Shown here: positions 42,591 through 50,058 of the stretch, in pieces
Layout of the letters: every line of letters starts with the position of its first letter
Numbering within the stretch: the stretch's first letter is position 1
From: Pyrinomonadaceae bacterium
Lineage (GTDB): Bacteria; Acidobacteriota; Blastocatellia; Pyrinomonadales; Pyrinomonadaceae
NCBI GenBank assembly: GCA_028284415.1
Contig: JANQRU010000004.1
Coordinates: forward strand, 1,753,058 to 1,817,057
Direction: 5' to 3'
DNA length: 64,000 nt
Translations under genes and position numbers: made by a program
Notes under the pieces: generated by a model
The model's input: the letters and a program-made list of their open reading frames with translations, nothing else
Told to the model about the DNA's origin: nothing
The model's database searches: none

Positions 42591-43361
42591 ATGAAAAGTA
42601 TATATGGAAACATAGAAGAATTTAATGGACAAGGGTATGTCTCATTTTTAGATATTTTAGGATTTTCTAATGAAATAATGAGTTCATGGGGGAAAGGTAA
42701 ACCAACGCCTCTTGAGAAATTACTAAAGTTTAAGAACATCATTGAATCTCCCGAAGAAGTTTTACCTTCATTAAAAAAAACAGAAGGATCAAGAATTTAT
42801 GTTTGTCGAACATATTCTGTTTCAGACAGTATTATTGTTTCACATGGAATAGATGAGCCAAAAGTAATAGGAGATTTAGCATTAGGTGTGGCAACTTTGC
42901 TAGGTAACATTAGTCATATCTGGAGTTACGCTATATCCATAGGTTATACACTGAGAGGAGCTATCGATTTTGGGGATATTTACTGGAATAAATCGGAAAT
43001 TATTGGACCTTCATTTATTAAAGCCTACTCACTTGAATCAAGTGTTGCTAAAGTTTCAAGAGTCCTTTTTTCTTCAGATTTAAACGAACTTCTCTTTAAT
43101 TTATTCATACAATCACCAGAACTAATGTCACATCAGGCTAAATATTTTATGAAGGATATCGATGGTTACATAATTCTAAATCCGCACACTTTATATACTG
43201 AAGATGATGAAAGATTAAAAATAATTGATTCTTTAGAGACTATGAAGGGTAATCAAACTAATTTTTTAATAAAAGAAAAATATACGCCTTTGCTAAATAT
43301 TTTAAAAAATAAAGACCTTAAACATTATAAAATAGATAAAGAAGAGCTTAGAAAGTATTAA
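42591..43361 (+). CDS. Class III nucleotidyl-cyclase-like protein (unassigned)
   Basis: 256 residues, AT-rich. The opening SFLDILGFS (Asp21), VSDSIIV (Asp79) and GYTLRGAIDFGDIYW (about 119-132), then IIGPSFIKAYSLES, follow the order of the class III cyclase core: two metal Asp residues and the central strand. The substrate-specifying residues are not obvious. Similar DILGF proteins are usually annotated hypothetical. No effector with a cyclic-nucleotide-binding domain is next to it. Confidence 0.5.
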   Translation: MKSIYGNIEEFNGQGYVSFLDILGFSNEIMSSWGKGKPTPLEKLLKFKNIIESPEEVLPSLKKTEGSRIYVCRTYSVSDSIIVSHGIDEPKVIGDLALGVATLLGNISHIWSYAISIGYTLRGAIDFGDIYWNKSEIIGPSFIKAYSLESSVAKVSRVLFSSDLNELLFNLFIQSPELMSHQAKYFMKDIDGYIILNPHTLYTEDDERLKIIDSLETMKGNQTNFLIKEKYTPLLNILKNKDLKHYKIDKEELRKY

Positions 43362-43429
43362 AAAAATGAAAAATTTATATTGAAGTTTTAATACAGAATG
43401 CTCGTCGAAAGAAAGTAACAAATCACAAT

Positions 43430-43834
43430 ATGTGGACTTGTAAAATCTGCAAGAGAAAATTCAAAACAAAAAATCAATCACATTCATGTGTTGTAAAAGA
43501 TATTGGCGAATTGTTTATTGACCGTCCTGATAGTTTGGTTTTGGCATTCGATAAACTTATGAACGCTGTTTTGGAATGGAAACCGAATAGTTGCGGAGCG
43601 TCGATAAATTCGATTGTTTTTACTAACAAAAAAGCTTGGTTAATTGTGAAACCTATGAAAAAAGAATTAGACATAAAGTTTTACAACGATGAGCAATTGG
43701 ATAGTTCGCTATTACATAAAGTCACAAACTATAACAATAAATATGCTCATCACGTTAGAATTAAAGATGAATCCGAGGTAACGCCAAAATTAATTGAACT
43801 ACTGAAGATAGGTTTTGAATTTGCGTTGAAATAA
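43430..43834 (+). CDS. DUF5655-domain protein with N-terminal zinc-ribbon-like motif
   Basis: 134 residues. An N-terminal WTCKICKRKF...SHSC has four potential zinc ligands (C4, C7, H19, C21 approximately). The DUF5655 part follows: SCGASINSIVFTNKKAWLIVKP and the C-terminal HHVRIKDESEVTPKLIELLK. These proteins are of unknown function and occur scattered in many bacteria. Confidence 0.75.
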   Translation: MWTCKICKRKFKTKNQSHSCVVKDIGELFIDRPDSLVLAFDKLMNAVLEWKPNSCGASINSIVFTNKKAWLIVKPMKKELDIKFYNDEQLDSSLLHKVTNYNNKYAHHVRIKDESEVTPKLIELLKIGFEFALK

Positions 43835-43843
43835 AGATTTGCA

Positions 43844-44134
43844 ATGTCCCTTTCGTACTTAAAAGAAGCGATAGAAAATGACGATTCAGAAAAGCTGATT
43901 CGTTATGTGCGTCTGCATTTTGGGGACGGTGATGAGAAAAAAGGAGCGAAGGAAATTGATAAGGCTTGGATTGAGGCTTTAAAACCGATGCTTGATTTGC
44001 CGGAAACGGACAGGGAATTTATTTTGAAGACTTTGGCGGAAAAAGATACGGCGACTTTGGCACATTTATTTTTTCATCTGCACTTTTATTTTGTTGAAAA
44101 ATCGGGTGAATGGATTCACGACGGAAAGGTTTGA
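43844..44134 (+). CDS. Small hypothetical protein
   Basis: 96 residues, helical, without a signal or membrane segment. It has an acidic segment (RLHFGDGDEKKGAKEIDKAW) and an aromatic His-rich part (LAHLFFHLHFYFVEKSGEW). I do not recognise a family. It starts 9 bases after the DUF5655 gene and is likely on the same transcript. Confidence 0.55.
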   Translation: MSLSYLKEAIENDDSEKLIRYVRLHFGDGDEKKGAKEIDKAWIEALKPMLDLPETDREFILKTLAEKDTATLAHLFFHLHFYFVEKSGEWIHDGKV

Positions 44135-44154
44135 TTTTTAAGAGGAAGTTCTTA

Positions 44155-44253
44155 GCGACCTTTGCGTCTTAAGCTTTGCGTTCTCTGCGGTTAAACCTGT
44201 TTCTTTTACCGCAAAGGTCGCATAGAGTTTAAGACGCAAAGAAACGCAGAGTT
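44155..44253. repeat. Inverted pair of a 40-base repeat
   Basis: The left copy (44155-44195) and the right copy (44205-44253) are imperfect inverted forms of a sequence with the words ccgca, gacgcaaag and aacgcagag. The unit is similar in style to the arms of the 54-kb GxxExxY element but a different sequence. It lies directly ahead of the selenoprotein gene. A large hairpin is possible. Confidence 0.6.
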
Positions 44254-44273
44254 AAAATAAGTTATAGAAAATA

Positions 44274-45086
44274 GTGAAGACACAAACTGAAAAAGAATTG
44301 CGTCCGGGACTTTGGGAAACGGTCAATGAACGCTATCCCGATTCGATGATTACGAAAGATGATTTTGTAGAATTGGCGAAATTATCAAAGCCTTTGAGTG
44401 AATCAAGACTTACATTTGTTAGCACGGCGGGAGTCCAGCCAAAAGGTTCTATGCCGTTTGATACCGTTCATCCCGTTGGTGATTATACTTTTCGGCGTGT
44501 GCCGTCGAATGCAAAACCGAAAGATTTGGAAATTCATCAGCTCAAATATCCGACTTTCGGGGCGGAAGAAGACTTGAATGTAATCTTTCCGATTGAGCGT
44601 TTGCAGGAATTAACGCAAGAAAAATTTATCGGTGGTTTGACGGAAAGTTTTTATTCATTTATCGGTTACAATATGGATGGCGAGCGTTTGGAAAACACCT
44701 TGGCGGAAGATATTGCTGAAGCAGTCGAAGCCGAAAATGCGGATGTTGTATTGCTTTCACCCGCTTGACCGATCTGCCATCAGAGCATCTCGCTGGTTCA
44801 GCGAGCGATTGAAAAAATAGGAATTCCAACAGTTTCGATGTCTGTTTCGTTAGATGTAACCGAACGCATCAAACCGCCACGAGCGGTATTTCTACCGTTT
44901 ATGATGGGACATCATTTTGGTGTGCCGCATCACAAAGATTTGCAGACGGAAATTATCAAAACCGCTTTGTCGAGAATTACAAAAGCAGAAAAGAGTGGAG
45001 ATATTTTTCACTTTCCGAAGACTTGGTCGGAAGCGAGGAAAGAAGGTAAAAAGTTAAAAGTAAAAAGGCAAAAATTCGGAGATTAG
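44274..45086 (+). CDS. Putative selenoprotein of the GrdB/PrdB (glycine/proline reductase B) family
   Basis: The frame continues through one in-frame TGA (44766-44768), giving 270 residues with selenocysteine at position 165. The motif is UPIC (UxxC), the redox form in this family (VLLSPAUPICHQSISLV). The GTG start at 44274 gives the N-terminal part with SRLTFVSTAGVQPKG and FDTVHPVGDYTFRRVP. After the UGA come IEKIGIPTVSMSVSLDVT and ERIKPPRAVFLPFMMGHHFG, so the protein is intact on both sides. A SECIS-like hairpin follows the UGA. Substrate unknown; anaerobic reductase or thiol oxidoreductase roles are possible. selA, selB, selC and selD must exist elsewhere. The 3' end is a heptad repeat (45046-45073). 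Confidence 0.82.
44789..44805 (+). promoter_or_regulatory. Candidate bacterial SECIS element
   Basis: A 7-bp stem ctcgctg/cagcgag (44789-44795 with 44799-44805) has a GTT apical loop, or GGTTC if the last pair is open. The loop lies 28 bases after the UGA, inside the 16-37 base range of known bacterial SECIS elements, and it begins with G as required. Confidence 0.7.
45046..45073. repeat. Four-unit heptad repeat at the selenoprotein gene 3' end
   Basis: Units gtaaaaa, gttaaaa, gtaaaaa, ggcaaaa encode the basic tail residues KKLKVKRQK. Confidence 0.6.
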
Positions 45087-45088
45087 TT

Positions 45089-45451
45089 TTGGAAAAAGTA
45101 AATTTAAGTGAGAAATTAGCGTTGGTAAATGAGCATTGGTCGCCCAAAATTGTTGGTGAATTGAATGGACAAGAAGTTAAAATTGCAAAATTTCAAGGCG
45201 AATTTCCATGGCATCATCACGAAAATGAAGATGAGATGTTTATGGCTTTGAAGGGAAGTTTTAGAATAGAGTTTCGGGACAAAACGGTTGAACTAAATGA
45301 ATGTGAATTTATAGTCATTCCGCGAGGCATCGAGCATCGTCCCGTTGCCGAGAAGGAGGTCGAAGTTTTGTTATTTGAACCCGCCAATTTGAAAAATACG
45401 GGAAATGTTGAAGATAAAGAATTTACTGCACCGATTGGGGAGAAGATTTAA
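45089..45451 (+). CDS. Cupin-domain protein
   Basis: 120 residues forming one small beta-barrel. The metal site is FPWHHHENEDEMF (cupin motif 1) and PRGIEHRPVAEKEVEVLLFE (motif 2), giving three His and one Glu as ligands. The TTG start at 45089 has a GGAG box 7 bases upstream, at the end of the selenoprotein gene. Co-transcription with that gene is likely. Substrate unknown. Confidence 0.85.
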   Translation: MEKVNLSEKLALVNEHWSPKIVGELNGQEVKIAKFQGEFPWHHHENEDEMFMALKGSFRIEFRDKTVELNECEFIVIPRGIEHRPVAEKEVEVLLFEPANLKNTGNVEDKEFTAPIGEKI

Positions 45452-45462
45452 AGAAACAAGTT

Positions 45463-45535
45463 AGTAGCGTTTGCGTGAGCAAATGCATATTGCATCAGAG
45501 CTACATTGGACGCATCGGCTAAAGCTGACGCTACT
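45463..45535. repeat. Palindromic element before sufU
   Basis: Outer arms agtagcgt (45463-45470) and acgctact (45528-45535), with an inner palindromic core near atgcatattgcat, form a long imperfect hairpin. No reading frame. Confidence 0.5.
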
Positions 45536-45542
45536 GACTAAA

Positions 45543-45570
45543 CGGCAATTGCAAATCGAAAATTATAAAT
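45543..45570. repeat. Four-unit heptad repeat abutting the sufU start codon
   Basis: Units cggcaat, tgcaaat, cgaaaat, tataaat end exactly at the ATG. The tract replaces a normal Shine-Dalgarno region. Confidence 0.6.
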
Positions 45571-46020
45571 ATGTCAGAATTAAACGAGTTATATCAAGAA
45601 GTTATTTTAGATCATAATAAAAATCCGCGAAATTTTCGTGAGATTGAGAATGCGAATAAACAGGCGGATGGGAACAATCCACTTTGTGGTGATAAGTTAA
45701 AGGTTTTTGCAACTTTGGAAGATGATGTTGTAACGGATGTTGCCTTTGTTGGCTCGGGATGTGCAATCTCGAAGGCTTCAGCTTCGATGATGACACAGGT
45801 TTTGAAAGGTAAGACCAAACAGGAAGCAGAAACATTGTTCGATGAATTTCATCGAATGGTAACGGGTGAACTAGATATTGAAACTGATGAAAACACATTG
45901 GGCAAGCTTCGAATCTTCGCAGGTGTTTTGGAGTTTCCGGCTCGTGTAAAATGTGCCTCCTTGAGTTGGCATACGATCAATGCGGCTTTGCATGATGAGG
46001 AAGAAGTATCTACGGAATAA
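45571..46020 (+). CDS. sufU: Fe-S scaffold or sulfur-transfer protein SufU
   Basis: 149 residues. Zinc/sulfur ligands Cys39 and Asp41 (NPLCGDKL), Cys64 (GSGCAISKASASMM) and Cys128 (ARVKCASLSWHT) are the SufU set. The insert of about 18 residues after the second Cys separates SufU from IscU. It accepts sulfur from SufS. It is separated from sufS by about 3 kb of inserted genes and has no clear Shine-Dalgarno. Confidence 0.94.
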   Translation: MSELNELYQEVILDHNKNPRNFREIENANKQADGNNPLCGDKLKVFATLEDDVVTDVAFVGSGCAISKASASMMTQVLKGKTKQEAETLFDEFHRMVTGELDIETDENTLGKLRIFAGVLEFPARVKCASLSWHTINAALHDEEEVSTE

Positions 46021-46090
46021 GATTAAGTTAAATCAATTTGAGGCAGGATAAGCAGAGTTTTATCATTTGTTTATCTTGTCATTTTTATTT

Positions 46091-46486
46091 ATGAAAGACA
46101 TTGAAACAAGGGAAGATTTAGAGCATCTTTTGAGTGAGTTTTACAAGGTTGCGACAAAAGATAGTGAGATCGGACATCACTTTGTTGATTTGGATTTGGG
46201 ATCTCATCTTCCTGTAATCGTTGATTTTTGGGAGAAAATGCTTTTCGGGAAGCAAAAATATTTTGGAAATCCTCTTGCCGTTCATAAAGTTCTCCACGAA
46301 AAATCTCCTCTGACATTAAGGCATTTTCAGCGTTGGATTAAAATCTTTGGTGAAAAGGTTGACGAAAATTTTTCAGGTGAAATTGCAGAAGCCGCCAAAC
46401 TTCGTGCAAAGATGATCGGACATGCTCTTAATCAAAGGCTTAATAGTCCGACAAATTTTACCGACCACGTTCAAATTACAAAATAG
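46091..46486 (+). CDS. Group III truncated hemoglobin
   Basis: 131 residues of the 2/2 globin family. The distal region has an F at the helix-B position and the heme-proximal His in the NPLAVHKVLHEKSPLTLRHF block, with HFVDLDLGSHLP and FWEKMLFGKQKYFGNP being family hallmarks. Group III globins are linked to NO and H2S handling or nitrosative stress. ATG at 46091; an in-frame TTG at 46067 is unlikely. Confidence 0.9.
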   Translation: MKDIETREDLEHLLSEFYKVATKDSEIGHHFVDLDLGSHLPVIVDFWEKMLFGKQKYFGNPLAVHKVLHEKSPLTLRHFQRWIKIFGEKVDENFSGEIAEAAKLRAKMIGHALNQRLNSPTNFTDHVQITK

Positions 46487-46573
46487 TTAAACACTTTTAG
46501 AAAATCTTGAAGTTAAAAAGCTATTGAAGTATTCTTTTTTTACCCCCAAAATTGGAAAACATCCCAAGCTTAA

Positions 46574-47584
46574 ATGGACGCTAAAACTATTCTTAAAAGC
46601 TTTTGGCAACTTGGAAGTGTCATTAAAATCGTTGCCTTTCAGACTCTGAGTCTGTTTTTCTTGTCCTACGGGGCAGGATTATTGGCAATGGCAATTGGAG
46701 TTCGTGGGTGTCCGCCGCGACCCGAATACAACAATTGGTATCTATGGATTGTTTTAGTGATTGGCTTGGGAAGCTTTTTGGTTAGCCTCTATTACATAAT
46801 TAGACCGAGCGTTTGGATGCAGACGATAAATCGGTATTTGGTTCTAGCTCCGACTGACGTAAATATTCCAAGTTTCAGCACACATCCGCTTTATGTTTTC
46901 ATAGACGTACTCTTTTTTATACCTGCAATCGCACTCTTTCAAGGTGGAAGAAGCGAAACAATGTGTCTGCTCAATACTGAGTGGGCGATGGGAATTACTG
47001 TTCTTTGTTTAGCACTTTTCTTCCCACTTTTCCGTGTGTTTTGTTGGTTTATTCTAGGAAGAAAGATTGAGGCGATGACACTCAAGAAACCTTGGATGCC
47101 GGTCGTCTGGTGGTACATTTTGGCATTGCCCATATTTATTTTTCTGACATATACCTACATGGATAAGAATGTGTTCCCAAGACTTCGCGTTCCCGTTGTA
47201 AATGAAATGACTTACAAAGGCGGTTTGGACAAAAACCCACAGTTTACTGGCAAAATTGTTCGTGTGCAGGGAAAACTTGTTAGAGAGATAGCCAAATGTG
47301 GTTTGTTTGGTAAAGACCCTGAAAAATTTTCATATCCTTACGGAACTGTCTTGCTTGATATGGGTAAAAAGAATGGACAAATAATGGTGCAGGTCAAAAA
47401 GCCTTATCAGGTGGAGAATCTTGAAATCGAAGCAGAAAACAAAATGGGTAAAATCTTTGAAGCTTTTGGCTACTTGAGCAAATTACCTAATCCGAAAAAG
47501 CGTCTTGTCTGCGGAATTGGAAAAGCCGATTCCGAACAAAAAGGCGGATTAGCACTCCTTGAAGTTGAAATGCCTGAAGAATAA
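46574..47584 (+). CDS. Membrane protein of unknown family
   Basis: 336 residues. Five or so membrane helices occupy about residues 15-200 (IVAFQTLSLFFLSYGAGLLA, WYLWIVLVIGLGSFLVSLYY, YVFIDVLFFIPAIALF, TVLCLALFFPLFRVFCWFIL, WWYILALPIFIFLTYTYM). A soluble tail (about 215-336) has VRVQGKLVREIAKCGLFGKD and KKRLVCGIGKADSEQKGG. No family recognised. A 77-base spacer follows the globin gene. Confidence 0.6.
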   Translation: MDAKTILKSFWQLGSVIKIVAFQTLSLFFLSYGAGLLAMAIGVRGCPPRPEYNNWYLWIVLVIGLGSFLVSLYYIIRPSVWMQTINRYLVLAPTDVNIPSFSTHPLYVFIDVLFFIPAIALFQGGRSETMCLLNTEWAMGITVLCLALFFPLFRVFCWFILGRKIEAMTLKKPWMPVVWWYILALPIFIFLTYTYMDKNVFPRLRVPVVNEMTYKGGLDKNPQFTGKIVRVQGKLVREIAKCGLFGKDPEKFSYPYGTVLLDMGKKNGQIMVQVKKPYQVENLEIEAENKMGKIFEAFGYLSKLPNPKKRLVCGIGKADSEQKGGLALLEVEMPEE

Positions 47585-47674
47585 ATTTCTCACACCTTAA
47601 AATTATAAGTCCATTCTCTGTATATAGTAAGCGTGTTTCATAGGTTCACGACCACTATTAATCAACACATTTTA

Positions 47675-47713
47675 TTGACACAAAACGAACGGTCGTGCTA
47701 TAAAATAGCACGA
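47675..47713 (+). promoter_or_regulatory. Promoter and operator of the TetR-family gene
   Basis: -35 TTGACA (47675-47680) and -10 TATAAA (47699-47704) are 18 bases apart. A perfect dyad tcgtgct-N7-agcacga (47693-47713) covers the -10 box. Autorepression by the encoded regulator is the natural reading. Confidence 0.7.
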
Positions 47714-47732
47714 AGTCTGGAAAATAAAACAT

Positions 47733-48401
47733 ATGGATTCGACAAGACAAACAAATAGCAACGCATCGAAAACAAACAAATTGTACGAAAGAGGCGAAAG
47801 AACACGTCGGGGAATTTTAGAAACGAGTGTTGATATTGCTTCTGCTGAGGGCTTAGAGGGATTAACAATTGGCAGGTTAGCTAAGGATTTGGGGATGAGC
47901 AAAAGTGGACTTTTCGCTCATTTCGGCTCAAAAGAAGATTTGCAAATTGCAACTATCAACATTGCCCGTGAGATTTTTGTTGAGGAGATTGTCTTGCCGA
48001 TCATTGATATGGAAGGCGGTTTGAAGAAGCTTTTAGCTATGCTTGAAAACTGGATTTCTTACGTTGAACGAAATGTTTTTCGTGGCGGTTGTTTTTTCTT
48101 TGCGGCATCGGCGGAAATGGATGACCGACCGGGAAAGGTTCGGGATTTTGTAGCGGAATTAACCAATGCTTGGGTAATTGCATTAGAAGACGAAATTAAA
48201 CAAGCAATTAGCTTAGGTGAAATTGATAAATCAACCGATGTAGATTTATTGGTTTTTCAGTTACACGGTTTTGTGCAAGAAGCAAATTGGTTTTATCGCT
48301 TACATGAAAGACCGGAGGCTTTTGATTATGCCAGAAAGTCAATTCAGCAAGTCTTGAAAATTTATTCTACGAAGAAAGGAATGGAAGTTTTGGAAAGCTA
48401 A
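47733..48401 (+). CDS. TetR-family transcriptional regulator
   Basis: 222 residues. The HTH is at the N-terminal end (GLTIGRLAKDLGMSKSGLFAHFGSKEDLQ, about 48-76, given here as its ends and core), after a variable Asn/Thr-rich lead. The ligand domain has the NVFRGGCFFFAASAEMDDRPG block seen in the TetR_C_33 type. A dyad overlaps its promoter. The next gene, after a run of eleven G, encodes a small membrane protein and may be its target. Confidence 0.9.
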   Translation: MDSTRQTNSNASKTNKLYERGERTRRGILETSVDIASAEGLEGLTIGRLAKDLGMSKSGLFAHFGSKEDLQIATINIAREIFVEEIVLPIIDMEGGLKKLLAMLENWISYVERNVFRGGCFFFAASAEMDDRPGKVRDFVAELTNAWVIALEDEIKQAISLGEIDKSTDVDLLVFQLHGFVQEANWFYRLHERPEAFDYARKSIQQVLKIYSTKKGMEVLES

Positions 48402-48402
48402 A

Positions 48403-48413
48403 GGGGGGGGGGG
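48403..48413 (+). repeat. Homopolymer of eleven G
   Basis: Eleven consecutive G begin 2 bases after the TetR stop and end 9 bases before the next ATG, where a Shine-Dalgarno would be. Such tracts slip during replication. Confidence 0.85.
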
Positions 48414-48422
48414 CACTGAATT

Positions 48423-48821
48423 ATGGATGGGCAAAAATTATTGAACAACACTTTAAAGGTAAATGCAGGATTTTCACTTTTGTCAGGAATGGACTTTATA
48501 ATTTTTGACAAAAGCATAGGGCGGATTTTATCGGGGGGAGATTTTGAATCACTTGCACCGACCGGAATTATGTTGATTTGCTTTGCAGTATTTGTATTTG
48601 CTGTCTCGATGATGAAAAAGGTTAACAAATACCTTGTCGGAACTATAATTTTGATGGATTCGTTCTGGGTTTTCGGAAGTGCATTTATAATTGCAACAAG
48701 TTCAGCGATGTTCACTGGGATGGGCATAGGTTTAATTGCATTGGTCGCACTAATTATCGCAGTTTTTGCATCTATACAAACTTTGGGATTAGTAAAATAC
48801 TTGAGAACGCAATCTGTATAA
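48423..48821 (+). CDS. Small membrane protein of unknown function
   Basis: 132 residues with four predicted membrane helices (FSLLSGMDFIIFDKSIG, GIMLICFAVFVFAVSMM, YLVGTIILMDSFWVFGSAFII, GLIALVALIIAVFASI). Its ribosome site is the 11-G tract. It resembles short four-helix inner-membrane proteins that lack a name. A bidirectional hairpin follows. Confidence 0.6.
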   Translation: MDGQKLLNNTLKVNAGFSLLSGMDFIIFDKSIGRILSGGDFESLAPTGIMLICFAVFVFAVSMMKKVNKYLVGTIILMDSFWVFGSAFIIATSSAMFTGMGIGLIALVALIIAVFASIQTLGLVKYLRTQSV

Positions 48822-48829
48822 ATAAAAAA

Positions 48830-48858
48830 AGAGGTGTGCAAGAGACTTACACACCTCT
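48830..48858. terminator. Bidirectional terminator
   Basis: A 9-bp stem (48830-48838 with 48850-48858). On the minus strand a T-run follows. It separates the convergent membrane-protein and MscS genes. Confidence 0.8.
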
Positions 48859-48879
48859 GAAATTTTCATTTGAAATTAT

Positions 48880-49800
48880 CTAGTTGACGCTCGAAGTTTC
48901 TACCTTAAACGGCGTATTAACAAATTCGACAACTCTCTGCGGGAAAGGTATCTCAATTTCAGCTTTGTCGAGTGCGGCTTTTGCACCTGAAACTACGCGA
49001 TCTGCTGTTTTGCGAGTGCTTGATTGTCTTGAATCTGTCCAATAAAGCATTTTCAGATTGACTGATGAATCAGCAAGTTCGACAACGTCAACGTCAGGTC
49101 CAGGATTGTCTAATACACCTTCCGTGTTTTCTAAAACATCCATCAAAATTCTGCGGGCTTTTTCGTGACTTTCACCATAGCCAATTCCAACGGTGATCTT
49201 AGTTCTGCGATAATCAAATGCTGTTCGTACAAGAACTGATTTCATATACAAATCGCTGTTTGGTATGACAACTCTCTCACCGTCATAAGTCTTAATCTTC
49301 GTGGCACGAACATTTATTTCTTCAACGTCACCTTCAAAATCATCTATTTTTATTTGATCTCCGATTTTGAATGGACGGTATAAAAGAATCAAAAAACCGG
49401 CGAAAAGATTCTGCAAAACATCCTTAAATGCAAAACCTAAAGCCACCGAACCGATTCCCAATCCAGCAATTAAATCACCTAATTCAACTCCCGGGAATAT
49501 AACCGTGGCAGCAACAAAGACGCCTAATAAGATAACGATGATGTAAGTGATTCTGGCTATTAAAGAAGCCAGCATATCATCAATCGAAGCTCTTATTACT
49601 GCGGCTTTAACTACCTTTCTAGCAAGATATGCAATCCCCAGGAAAAGTAGGAAAACAACAAACCCAACACATATTAAAGGCAAACGCGAAAAGAATCCGT
49701 TTACCATCTCAAATATGGTGTTCTGGGCAGCTTCTCCCGCCTTAACAACTTGATCAGCAGATTCTTGAGCTCCTTGAATAAATAACATTTGTAATGACAA
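48880..49800 (-). CDS. MscS-family mechanosensitive ion channel
   Basis: A membrane channel opening under osmotic stress. About three membrane helices, with pore helix VELGDLIAGLGIGSVALGFAF-like residues and the beta-domain motif RPFKIGDQIKI, then RATKIKTYDGERVVIPNSD. The start is uncertain: an AGGAGG box (minus strand, 49818-49813) lies 12 bases before a TTG at 49800 (used here). An ATG at 49788 and an earlier ATG at 49848, upstream of the box, are alternatives. Length about 306 residues. Confidence 0.88.
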   Translation of the reverse strand: MSLQMLFIQGAQESADQVVKAGEAAQNTIFEMVNGFFSRLPLICVGFVVFLLFLGIAYLARKVVKAAVIRASIDDMLASLIARITYIIVILLGVFVAATVIFPGVELGDLIAGLGIGSVALGFAFKDVLQNLFAGFLILLYRPFKIGDQIKIDDFEGDVEEINVRATKIKTYDGERVVIPNSDLYMKSVLVRTAFDYRRTKITVGIGYGESHEKARRILMDVLENTEGVLDNPGPDVDVVELADSSVNLKMLYWTDSRQSSTRKTADRVVSGAKAALDKAEIEIPFPQRVVEFVNTPFKVETSSVN

Positions 49801-49938
49801 TTTAACCTTTTTCCTCCTATCTAGTTCTCTACAAGGTGCAATAAGCATTCCAAATGATTTAGATACTGTTTTTAACCATAAATGGTGTATTTTGTTCGTA
49901 AATCATACTCTTCATATTAATAGTTATAGTTATGCCGT

Positions 49939-49953
49939 GTATGATAATCATAC
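49939..49953. promoter_or_regulatory. 15-bp palindrome in the mscS-menC spacer
   Basis: Perfect inverted repeat gtatgat-a-atcatac in a divergent spacer, of operator type. No regulator can be named. Confidence 0.35.
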
Positions 49954-50058
49954 GTTTTGGGGTTTTAACTAAAAATTGGCTATGTAAAATATTTTGAAAA
50001 AATGTTATTTTATTTCTGCTGAATTCTTGTAAGTAAATCCCCTGAGACTTAACTTCTT

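Noticed and set aside
44766..44768. TGA read as a nonsense mutation that splits a GrdB-like gene into two pseudogene pieces
   Set aside because: Frame and family residues continue on both sides, the UGA falls exactly at the redox UxxC position and a SECIS-like hairpin follows, so a selenocysteine codon is the simpler reading.
44838..45086. A separate small gene starting with an internal ATG
   Set aside because: It is the C-terminal part of the selenoprotein in the same frame, without its own Shine-Dalgarno or promoter.
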